Shown here: positions 1 through 5,796 of the stretch, piece by piece
Layout of the letters: each line of letters starts with the position of its first letter
How positions within the stretch are numbered: position 1 is the stretch's first letter
DNA from: JAXGPP01 sp964436865
GTDB taxonomy: Bacteria; Planctomycetota; Planctomycetia; Pirellulales; Thermoguttaceae
Length of the DNA stretch: 5,796 nucleotides
Direction of reading: 5' to 3'
Assembly: GCA_964436865.1 (NCBI GenBank)
Contig: CAYTFK010000397.1
Span: forward strand, 1 to 5,796
Translations under genes and position numbers: made by a program
Notes under the pieces: model-generated
Database searches by the model: none
The model's input: only the letters and a program-made list of their open reading frames with translations
Told to the model about the DNA's origin: nothing

Positions 1-1091
1 TCGGCGGTGGTCCGGCCGGTGATCGCGCCGTTTTCGACGGTCCAGATGGCGCGGTCGCCCTCCCAGCCGTCGAGCGTCTGCCCATCGAAGAGCGAGACGA
101 AGCCAGGCTCGAGGCCGGACGCGGGCCGGGTGCCGGGGACGTTCTTGTGTTCGGGCCGGCCTGGGCGGGGCGCGGTCGGCGCGGCGAGGTCGCCGGCGGC
201 GAACTGGATGGCGTCGAGATAGAACTGGAGCATTTGCGGGTTGGAGTAGATCTGGGACATGTGGCCGAACGAGGTGTTGAACACGCGGCCCTTGCCGTAG
301 GGCTTGACCCAGGTGAGGGCGAAGTCGCCGTCGTCGCGGTGGATCCAGCGAGCGCCCATGTTGGTGCGGGCCGGGTCGAGCGACATGAGGACACGGAGGT
401 TGGCGCGGTCGTAGGGTGGACCGTACTCGTAGATCTCGTCGGCAATGCGGAAATTCTTGCCGCCGAACGCCGCCACGAGCGGATGGCCGGGCTCTTCAAT
501 CGCGACGCCGACCTCCTCTGTCCACGGGTGCCCGGTGAAGGTGCCGCCGAAGATCTCCTTGAACTCGGGCCAATGCCGGTTTGCCGCGATCGCATAATGG
601 ATGCCGACCACGCCGCCGCCAGCGGCAAGGAAGTCGACGAAGCTCTTGCGGAGGGCCGCCTCGACCTCTTCGGCGGTTGAGCCGAGCTTCTTGAGCGACG
701 GCTTCTCGAGGTCGGCCGGGGTGGGAGTGATCCACGCACCCGAAGCGTTGTTGAGGACGATGGCGTCGAAAGCTTGCAGGTTCTCGGGGGCGAAGACGGC
801 GAGGTCGTCGCTCACCACCGGCTTGAAGGCGCCGCTTGCCTCGCCGATTGCACGCAGGGCCTCTTCACCGTAGGGAATGCAGTAGCCCTTGTGCGGGTCT
901 TTGTCCATGAGGTGGGGCGGCGTGTTCCAGATGAGCACCGTGCGGGCTTTCTGGGGGACGGCACTTGGTTTCACTTCTTTGGCCGCGGTGCGGATCTGCT
1001 GGGCGTGATGCGGATGGAGTTGGGCCGGGGCGGGAGCGGCGAGGAAAGCCACGAGGCAGGCGGCAGCGGCGACGGGGGTGATTCGGGTCAT
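1..1091 (-). CDS. Secreted ThuA-domain protein running into a DUF1080 (3-keto-disaccharide hydrolase) domain, C-terminus cut by window edge
   Basis: 363 codons are visible from ATG at 1091; the reading frame is still open at position 1, so the gene is partial. Residues 1-23 form a Sec signal peptide (hydrophobic stretch, then APA before QLH). Residues about 51-300 match the ThuA-like fold: GGGVVGIHYA (158-167), FGGTFTGHPW (181-190), DEIYEY (218-223), and a late segment ending GKGRVFNTSFGH (266-277). A proline-rich linker (about 303-325) leads into FVSLFDGQTLDGWEG (331-345) and IWTVENGAITGR (349-360), the typical opening of DUF1080, a jelly-roll family whose members cleave 3-keto-glycosides. 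ThuA is named from trehalose utilisation; its chemistry is less settled. The protein should be periplasmic or surface-exposed. No Shine-Dalgarno is evident: the 5' leader is occupied by a heptamer repeat. It is the third gene of a likely leftward cluster with an oxidoreductase. Family assignment is secure; substrate is unknown. Confidence 0.93.
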   Translation of the reverse strand, partial: MTRITPVAAAACLVAFLAAPAPAQLHPHHAQQIRTAAKEVKPSAVPQKARTVLIWNTPPHLMDKDPHKGYCIPYGEEALRAIGEASGAFKPVVSDDLAVFAPENLQAFDAIVLNNASGAWITPTPADLEKPSLKKLGSTAEEVEAALRKSFVDFLAAGGGVVGIHYAIAANRHWPEFKEIFGGTFTGHPWTEEVGVAIEEPGHPLVAAFGGKNFRIADEIYEYGPPYDRANLRVLMSLDPARTNMGARWIHRDDGDFALTWVKPYGKGRVFNTSFGHMSQIYSNPQMLQFYLDAIQFAAGDLAAPTAPRPGRPEHKNVPGTRPASGLEPGFVSLFDGQTLDGWEGDRAIWTVENGAITGRTTA

Positions 1092-1232
1092 GGGTGACAG
1101 GTGCCAGGTGACAGGGGACAGGTGTCAGCTAACAGCTTTCAGCTTTCAGCTATCGGCTTCTTGAGGCGGTGGGAGCTAGGAAGTTTCTTTGACGGACTGA
1201 AGGCCATCTTACGTGGTGTTGGTGGAGGTTGA
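1092..1232. other. Intergenic region between the transglutaminase-like gene and the ThuA gene
   Basis: These 141 non-coding bases contain the heptamer array (1093-1155) and about 77 further bases (1156-1232) with no recognisable gene. I see no GC-rich hairpin followed by a T-run on the minus strand, so no intrinsic terminator can be called after the 917-residue gene. Read-through into the ThuA gene is possible. No convincing promoter hexamer pair was found for the ThuA gene either. Confidence 0.6.
1093..1155. repeat. Degenerate heptanucleotide tandem array (nine 7-bp units)
   Basis: Reading the plus strand from 1093 in steps of seven gives ggtgaca, ggtgcca, ggtgaca, ggggaca, ggtgtca, gctaaca, gctttca, gctttca, gctatcg, without any slip in register. 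Two blocks are visible: five GGTGACA-like units (1093-1127) next to the ThuA start, then GCTTTCA-like units (1128-1155) in which AGCT recurs every seven bases. A period of seven is not coding. The array ends one base before the ThuA ATG, so it fills that gene's leader. Heptamer arrays of this general kind (STRRs) are known from cyanobacteria; I know of no function for this one. Confidence 0.85.
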
Positions 1233-3986
1233 CTAATCGGGATTGTGCGGAGGGAGGATGATTTCGGCGGGCCAGGGGCGGACTTCGACCTGGTCGAAGG
1301 CTTCGAGTTCGGAGAGGCCGAGGCCCCGGCCGGGCTGGGGTGTGAAATCGAACTTCACATAGCGGCCTCGCAAGGGTTTCTCGAAGACTAGGGGGTAGGA
1401 GTACGCCAGTCGGCCGCCGGCGGGCAAGTCGTCGTACGAGGGATCGTCGTCGTGTTCCCAGGCTTCGTAGTCGCCGGGCGGTTGCCAGAGGTCGTCGTGG
1501 CGGATCGTGCCGCAGGGCGTCCAGCGGCGGCCGTCGCCGGAGAGCGAGACCTCGACCGTAGCTGGATGGCAGTAGCGGGCGTTGGGCTGGTGCGTGCTCA
1601 CGCGGACGCCGGCCATCGTTTGTTCATCCTGGAGATCGACGACGACGGAGAGCGGGGCGTCGCCGTCCCAGAAGGCGGTTGCCTGCTGGACTTCGTCGCG
1701 GAGATAGTCGGTGGGCGCGATGATGGCGGCATTGGTCAGTTCGCACCCGGCGGTATCAGGATTACCCGAAGCTGAGCTTGCCTCGCGGCTCACCGTGTAG
1801 GGTTTTCCGGCGGCGAGCGACTTGCCCCAGCGGCAGGCCAGCTTGGGACGCTCCCAGCCGGGTCCGACGTCGGAGCCGTCGGCGTAGCCGTAGCGAGGGG
1901 GCGACTGGTCGGGGCCATGCCCCTGCAGGTTGACGGTCACCGAGTCCATGGTCGGGTCGCGGCGGCCGGCGACGTTGATCGAGTAGCGATGGGGCAAGGA
2001 GGAGACCAGTTCGGTGTGCGTGCGGGAGACGTCGCCTTCGGTGCGGTGCTCGGTCCAGCGATAGGTCACTTCGATGGGCTGGAACGCCGGATCACGCGGC
2101 TTGTGCGCGACGCGCAGGAGCAGGTCCTGGATGCCCGGCATGTTGTAGGTGGCGGCGCCGCGACTGCAGAAGAAGACGCCGCTGAAGAAGGCCCGGCGGG
2201 TGTCGGGCGGAACGTCGGGGCCGGAAAACGTCTGGTGAACCTGCTCATCGAAGGGGAAATCGCCGTCGCGGTTGAGGTGGAACTCGCGGTAGTCGGCGCC
2301 GTCCCACGAGTGGCGAAGCGAGACCCATGATCGCGGCGAGCGGTTGGTGCTCACGACGGCATAACTGACCGACTCGACCGCGCCGGGGACCTCGAGCCGC
2401 CAGGTGGCAGAGCACTCGCGGCCGTCGACGCCGGCGCCGAGCGTCGCCTTGTAGGCTCCGTCGGGCTGGTCGTCGCTCGAGAGGCCATCCTCTGCGAAGA
2501 TGGTTCTCTTGTACGCCCCGGCATGGAGCGCCGGCCAGAGTTCTGTTGTCTCGACCTGCTGGCCGGCCCAAAGGGCAATCTCGTTGGCGCCGAGGGTGAG
2601 TTTGGGGAGCGCGAGGCGATTGAGCTGGGTGAGCGTGGTCGCGCGGAACGAATCGAGGCCCACGCCGCGAACGTCGGCGGCAGCGCGCATCGCGACTTTG
2701 ATAAGGCACTGCGTGACGCCGGCAACTTCCTCTTGCAGGCTGAGGCGGATGGGCTGTGGCGCACCGGGTGTCGCCCGCCAGACGGAGGTCCAGTGGAGGC
2801 CGGCGTCGCGCGAGACGAGGATCTCGAGCGAATCGTCGGGCGAGCAGACGGCGGCGGCCTCGATTTCCATGGAGGTGATCACGTTGGCGGCGCAGACTTT
2901 GAACACCACGCTGGCAGTGCTACCCGGTTCGCGCGGATGGACTGCGGGCCCCATGCCGTCGTCGGCTTTCAGTGCTACGCCGCGATCGTCGTAGAAGACA
3001 TTGCGGCAGTCGGCGGCTGAGAGATCGGGAGAGAAGAGCCAGCGGCCATTGCCGCGGAGGTTATTCAAGCCGTGCTGGTCGTCGGGGTCGGAGCCGTCGG
3101 CCATCGGGCGGAAGAAGGCAGGGTTCTTGGGCGAGGCATCGCCCGGCGGCCGGGCGGGATCCAAGGGCTTCCAATAGCGCGTATAAGACTCGTAGGGGCG
3201 TAGATTGAGCGTCGCGCGGTGGCCGGTCCGCGACATCTGGCAGTAGCGGTCGACGGAGAAACCGTCGATGTAGGAGGCGGCGCCGTTGAGGAGGGTTCGC
3301 CGATAGGCGACCGGCTGATCGGAGGCCGAGCGCCAGCCGGTGGGACCCAGATGGGACGCGCAGGCCGGCGCGCTGTGATAGAGGTAGTAGTGGCCCGGTT
3401 CGCTCTTTCCGCCAGACAGCTCGCAGGCATGCGACTGCTGGATCTCTTCGCAACTGGCGACTTCGCCGGCGTGATTGAAGCAGTAGACACTCATCGAGGA
3501 GTCGAAGAGGTGCCAGGTCTGGCCGCCGTCCCAGGAGACCTCGCTCACCGTGTGGTCGCCGAGTTGGATGTAGCGGGCCTGAAACCCCAGTTCGCGCCAG
3601 GCAGCGATGTTGAGCAGGGAGATGATCCCGCAGTTCATCGCGCCGTAGGAGTTGTAGTGCAGGATGGGGTCGAGGATGTGGCGGCCGTCTTCGACGGCGC
3701 AACTGGTCTGCCGGCGGCTCCGCCGGCCCCATCGCCAGACGGCGATTGCCTTGTCCTGGGGTGTCTTCCAGGCGGCGGTGGAGCTCTCAACGAACGACTC
3801 GAGCGTGGCGTAGTCGGGTACGTTGTCGGTCGCGAGGTGGAGGTTGTAGACGGCGGCTTCGGCCGGAGGACAGAGAAGTGAAAATACCAACAGCAGCAGG
3901 GCGGTTTGAGGCCAGGAAGAGCCGCCGGACGAAGAGCTGAGCGTTGAAAGGATGGCGGAATGGCGGAGCCCGGCGTGCCAGCTCAT
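1233..3986 (-). CDS. Exported multidomain protein: transglutaminase-like domain plus C-terminal F5/8C (discoidin)-like domain
   Basis: 917 residues. The N-terminus has a long polar region, a hydrophobic core (TALLLLVFSLL, 28-38) and a likely Sec cleavage after AEA (42-44). Residues about 50-170 resemble a transglutaminase/protease-like core: Cys119 in YGAMNCGII, then LGFQARYIQLGDH with His145, EV at 149-150, DGGQTW (153-158) and Asp162 in LFDSS, giving the expected Cys-His-Asp order and spacing. The middle (about 340-690) looks like beta-rich modules, for example SRDAGLHW (392-399), without an assigned family. Residues about 750-900 resemble an F5/8C carbohydrate-binding fold (FWDGDAPLSVVVDL, VEVSLSGDGRRW, GRYVKFDF, LSELEAF). 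It has 18 cysteines. The ATG overlaps the stop of the upstream oxidoreductase in ATGA, and AAGGG (3996-4000) lies nine bases upstream, which suggests translational coupling. Whether the triad is catalytic, and on what substrate, is unknown. Confidence 0.88.
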   Translation of the reverse strand: MSWHAGLRHSAILSTLSSSSGGSSWPQTALLLLVFSLLCPPAEAAVYNLHLATDNVPDYATLESFVESSTAAWKTPQDKAIAVWRWGRRSRRQTSCAVEDGRHILDPILHYNSYGAMNCGIISLLNIAAWRELGFQARYIQLGDHTVSEVSWDGGQTWHLFDSSMSVYCFNHAGEVASCEEIQQSHACELSGGKSEPGHYYLYHSAPACASHLGPTGWRSASDQPVAYRRTLLNGAASYIDGFSVDRYCQMSRTGHRATLNLRPYESYTRYWKPLDPARPPGDASPKNPAFFRPMADGSDPDDQHGLNNLRGNGRWLFSPDLSAADCRNVFYDDRGVALKADDGMGPAVHPREPGSTASVVFKVCAANVITSMEIEAAAVCSPDDSLEILVSRDAGLHWTSVWRATPGAPQPIRLSLQEEVAGVTQCLIKVAMRAAADVRGVGLDSFRATTLTQLNRLALPKLTLGANEIALWAGQQVETTELWPALHAGAYKRTIFAEDGLSSDDQPDGAYKATLGAGVDGRECSATWRLEVPGAVESVSYAVVSTNRSPRSWVSLRHSWDGADYREFHLNRDGDFPFDEQVHQTFSGPDVPPDTRRAFFSGVFFCSRGAATYNMPGIQDLLLRVAHKPRDPAFQPIEVTYRWTEHRTEGDVSRTHTELVSSLPHRYSINVAGRRDPTMDSVTVNLQGHGPDQSPPRYGYADGSDVGPGWERPKLACRWGKSLAAGKPYTVSREASSASGNPDTAGCELTNAAIIAPTDYLRDEVQQATAFWDGDAPLSVVVDLQDEQTMAGVRVSTHQPNARYCHPATVEVSLSGDGRRWTPCGTIRHDDLWQPPGDYEAWEHDDDPSYDDLPAGGRLAYSYPLVFEKPLRGRYVKFDFTPQPGRGLGLSELEAFDQVEVRPWPAEIILPPHNPD

Positions 3987-5353
3987 AGCGTCCAGCCCTT
4001 TCGGTATTCGCGGCGGAGCGCGGCATCGGCTTCGGGATGGTTGACGACCTTGCAGGCCAAGGGGTCATACTCGAGCGTTTCGCCGAAGAGCGTGGCGACG
4101 TTGGCCAGGAGGAGGAACTCGATGAGCGGGGCGGCGTAGTCGAAGTTGGACATGGTCGGCGGGCCGCCCTTGCAGGCGGCGGTGAACTCGCGTTCGTGGC
4201 TGCCCGAGCGCGGCAGAGTGCGGGGAGGGCCTTCGAAGCCGACGAACTTGTCTTCGGGCAGCAGTTCGAACGAGGAGTTGTGCTCGGTCGACTTGATCAT
4301 GCCTTCGGTGCCGACGATCAGGCAGCCGCCATGTTCCTTCCACTTCCGCTCGCCGGCGTCGCCCCAATCGAGCTGCCGGCCGAGGTGGGCTTCCACACGC
4401 CGGCGGCCTTCCGGCGAACCGTAGTGATGATTGAATTCGATTGGCGGCCGCTCGCCGCGGGCGGGGACTTCGTAGCGGATCGAGGCCCAGCGGGGGAATC
4501 CGACGCGTTCGGTCTCGGACATTTCGACGTGGACGCGGATCGGAGTCGTGCTTGCCGCGTCGGCACTCCACAGCTCATCGATGGAAAACGCTTTGAAGGG
4601 GAGATTGCCGCTGTGCGGGCCCCAGTTGCCTACGTTTCCGGTAGCGAAGTCGCGCCAACGGTGCCAATTGAGCCACTGGGAGTGGAACGGACGATCCGCG
4701 GCCGGGCCGAGCCACAGGTCCCAGTTGAGTCCGTCGGGCGCGGGTTCGCTTCCCTGGGGCGGTTCGACGGGGCCGCTGCCGCCCGAATCCCAGACATGAA
4801 TCTCCTGGAGAGTTCCGATGGAGCCGGCCTGGATCAGTTCGACCGCGCGGCGGAAGGCCTCGGTGGCGGTGCCCTGGTTGCCCATCTGCGTGACGACGCC
4901 CTGCCGGCGGGCGATGTCGCGAAGCGCGCGGGCCTCGGCCACGTCGTGGGTGAGGGGCTTCTCGCAGTAGACGTGCTTGCCGGCGCGCATCGCCGCAGCC
5001 GAGATGACGGCGTGGGTGTTGTCGGGTGTAGCGATGAAGACGGCGTCGATCTCGCGGCCGCGCTCGTCGAGCATGACGCGGAAGTCTTCGTACTTGGGCA
5101 CGTCGGGGAACAGCTTGAACGCCGGGGCGGCCCGCTTCTGGTTGACGTCGCAGAGGGCGACGACGTTTTCGCCAATCCGCGGCACACTCTCGACAAACGA
5201 TCCGCCGCGGCCGGCGAGCCCCACCAGCGCGACGTTGAGCCGCTCGTTGGCCGCGTAGGCGCGTGCCGAGCGACTATCGCGGAGGAGAAGAAACGCGGTG
5301 GAGCCGCCCGCTGCCTGCTGGAGAAACCGCCGCCGGGTGAGTGAGGTCTTCAT
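3983..5353 (-). CDS. Tat-exported Gfo/Idh/MocA family NAD(P)-dependent oxidoreductase
   Basis: 456 residues from ATG at 5353. The N-terminus carries a twin-arginine motif, TRRRFLQ (6-12), then a weakly hydrophobic stretch and likely cleavage after AYA (32-34). The Rossmann part begins VALVGLAGRGGS (41-52), a variant of GxGxxG; ALCDVN (66-71), IATPDNTH (107-114) and CEKPLTHD (130-137) follow, with Lys132 of EKP the usual active-site lysine. GNQGTATEAFRRA (158-170) and the C-terminal FDYAAPLIEFLLLANVA (404-420) are typical of the secreted planctomycete subfamily. These enzymes oxidise or reduce sugar or inositol hydroxyls using tightly bound NAD(P), and Tat export fits a prefolded cofactor-bound protein. 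A longer frame reaches 5491, but the start at 5353 has a GGAG seven bases upstream and puts the RR motif at the very N-terminus; an ATG at 5368 is the nearest alternative. Odd point: the usual catalytic-region DxGxH..D reads NWGPHSGN (243-250), with both Asp replaced by Asn. It overlaps the next gene by four bases. Confidence 0.95.
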   Translation of the reverse strand: MKTSLTRRRFLQQAAGGSTAFLLLRDSRSARAYAANERLNVALVGLAGRGGSFVESVPRIGENVVALCDVNQKRAAPAFKLFPDVPKYEDFRVMLDERGREIDAVFIATPDNTHAVISAAAMRAGKHVYCEKPLTHDVAEARALRDIARRQGVVTQMGNQGTATEAFRRAVELIQAGSIGTLQEIHVWDSGGSGPVEPPQGSEPAPDGLNWDLWLGPAADRPFHSQWLNWHRWRDFATGNVGNWGPHSGNLPFKAFSIDELWSADAASTTPIRVHVEMSETERVGFPRWASIRYEVPARGERPPIEFNHHYGSPEGRRRVEAHLGRQLDWGDAGERKWKEHGGCLIVGTEGMIKSTEHNSSFELLPEDKFVGFEGPPRTLPRSGSHEREFTAACKGGPPTMSNFDYAAPLIEFLLLANVATLFGETLEYDPLACKVVNHPEADAALRREYRKGWTL

Positions 5354-5360
5354 CGTGCTG

Positions 5361-5364
5361 CTCC
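5361..5364 (-). promoter_or_regulatory. Ribosome binding site that fixes the oxidoreductase start
   Basis: The minus strand reads GGAG followed by seven bases (CAGCACG) and ATG at 5353. This supports the start that places TRRRFLQ at residues 6-12 rather than the in-frame upstream ATGs at 5368 and 5491. Confidence 0.65.
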
Positions 5365-5420
5365 GCATGGTCTTGCGGCCGTCGTTCGACGCCCCGTGCG
5401 GCCGATCGTGCCCGGCTCTT

Positions 5421-5448
5421 TTATTACCGGCTGACACACGGCATGCAA
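5421..5448 (-). promoter_or_regulatory. Candidate promoter for the leftward gene cluster
   Basis: On the minus strand TTGCAT (5448-5443) is followed by 16 bases and TAATAA (5426-5421). The match to sigma70 hexamers is only 3 of 6 in each box. The site lies in a short AT-rich island (5419-5426) within an otherwise GC-rich gap, about 70 bases upstream of the oxidoreductase start. Weak, but the best candidate I found for this direction. Confidence 0.25.
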
Positions 5449-5574
5449 GCAACCGCCTCAGGGGTGGGGGGCAGGCGCGGCTACGCGGCATGAAGGTGGA
5501 GGGGGCTCTCTGCGATTATGAGAATCGTCGCGGACAAAGACTGTTGCAGCGAAACGCGACGCCGTGGTGGCTGG

Positions 5575-5603
5575 TCGACATGCGGTTGCTGCCGGATTAG
5601 GAT
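5575..5603 (+). promoter_or_regulatory. Candidate sigma70-type promoter for the rightward gene
   Basis: TCGACA (5575-5580; five of six to TTGACA) is followed by exactly 17 bases and TAGGAT (5598-5603; four of six to TATAAT). It would start transcription near 5610 and give a leader of about 43 bases before the ATG at 5653. Inferred from hexamer match and spacing only. Confidence 0.4.
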
Positions 5604-5639
5604 ACCGGCGACAGGACATATCCCGCTGTTCGTAAACTT

Positions 5640-5644
5640 GAGGA
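5640..5644 (+). promoter_or_regulatory. Ribosome binding site of the rightward gene
   Basis: GAGGA is followed by eight bases and then ATG at 5653, a standard Shine-Dalgarno spacing. It supports this start codon even though the gene is cut off shortly afterwards. Confidence 0.65.
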
Positions 5645-5652
5645 CTTCTGCG

Positions 5653-5796
5653 ATGATTGCTCGCCTCGAAGTGCGGTGGTTCATGCTGGCAATGGCACTC
5701 CTGGCCCTGACGGGCGGCGCCGTGGCGGCGGCCGAATTGATTCCGACGCCCAGTTATCCGCGGGTGAACACGTCGATCTGGTATGAAGTTGACCCG
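5653..5796 (+). CDS. N-terminus of an exported protein of unknown function, cut by window edge
   Basis: 48 codons are visible and open to the end of the window. Residues 1-27 look like a Sec signal peptide: Arg residues at 4 and 8, a hydrophobic core FMLAMALLAL (10-19), then AVAAA before ELIPTP, with probable cleavage around residues 26-27. The mature start (ELIPTPSYPRVNTSIWYEVD, 28-47) matches no family I recognise. Start choice rests on the GAGGA site eight bases upstream and the good signal peptide. It is transcribed away from the oxidoreductase cluster, possibly from the promoter at 5575-5603, and need not be functionally related to it. Confidence 0.75.
   Translation, partial: MIARLEVRWFMLAMALLALTGGAVAAAELIPTPSYPRVNTSIWYEVDP

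Larger units (their letters stand above)
5354..5652. other. Divergent intergenic region
   Basis: These 299 bases separate the leftward cluster from the rightward gene at 5653. They hold the GGAG site of the oxidoreductase, one weak promoter candidate on the minus strand, one better candidate on the plus strand, and an inverted repeat CGTCGCG (5526-5532) / CGCGACG (5555-5561) separated by 22 bases. That repeat could be an operator-like site but may be chance in GC-rich DNA. No RNA gene was recognised. Confidence 0.55.

Noticed and set aside
1092..1162. CRISPR array
   Set aside because: The units are 7 bp with no spacers; CRISPR repeats are much longer and separated by unique spacers.
1156..1232. 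Intrinsic terminator after the 917-residue gene
   Set aside because: No stable hairpin followed by a T-run is visible on the minus strand.
2790..3534. Asp-box-like motifs SWDGGQTW and SRDAGLHW in the 917-residue protein, suggesting sialidase/BNR repeats
   Set aside because: The first is explained by the transglutaminase-like His-to-Asp segment (145-162). The second stands alone in a beta-rich region, and no regular series of repeats is present.
4037..5344. A 435-codon open frame on the plus strand opposite the oxidoreductase
   Set aside because: It is the antisense shadow of a clearly real gene with conserved motifs; long antisense frames are common in GC-rich DNA. Its translation shows no family I recognise.
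5354..5491. N-terminal extension of the oxidoreductase to the ATG at 5491
   Set aside because: The extra 46 residues are Arg/Pro-rich without family features, would bury the Tat motif, and would contain the GGAG site and promoter candidate of the start at 5353.
5481..5684. 67-codon minus-strand frame in the divergent gap
   Set aside because: It overlaps the start and ribosome binding site of the plus-strand gene at 5653, and shows neither a signal peptide nor a recognisable motif.

Overview
The window reads as a piece of a GC-rich planctomycete-type chromosome (Pirellulales-like). This is inferred from three things: the clearly high GC content, a Tat-exported Gfo/Idh/MocA oxidoreductase of the planctomycete secreted type, and a secreted ThuA protein running into a DUF1080 (3-keto-glycoside hydrolase) domain. 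Both families are strongly expanded in Planctomycetota. No rRNA or single-copy marker gene is present, so the taxonomy is a judgement from gene content.

Layout. Three genes run leftward (minus strand) and one begins rightward at the right edge. Reading in the direction of transcription: (1) a 456-residue Tat-signal Gfo/Idh/MocA oxidoreductase (5353 to 3983); (2) a 917-residue exported protein with a transglutaminase-like domain (Cys119/His145/Asp162) and a C-terminal F5/8C (discoidin)-like domain, whose ATG overlaps the stop of gene 1 by four bases (3983-3986); (3) after 141 non-coding bases, a Sec-signal ThuA protein whose C-terminus enters a DUF1080 domain and leaves the window at position 1. 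At the right, across about 300 non-coding bases that hold promoter candidates for both directions, a fourth gene starts on the plus strand (5653) and shows only a signal peptide and 20-odd mature residues.

The gap between genes 2 and 3 holds the most striking non-coding signal: nine imperfect 7-bp tandem units in perfect register (1093-1155), ending one base before the ThuA start codon.

How the genes may work together. All four products carry export signals, so they should act in the periplasm or at the cell surface. Gfo/Idh/MocA enzymes oxidise sugar hydroxyls, and DUF1080 proteins act on 3-keto-glycosides. An oxidise-then-cleave route for a sugar or glycoside is therefore a reasonable hypothesis for genes 1 and 3. 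The 917-residue protein, translationally coupled to the oxidoreductase, is the undescribed component. It may bind or process a glycan- or peptide-containing substrate, but its function cannot be read from the sequence.
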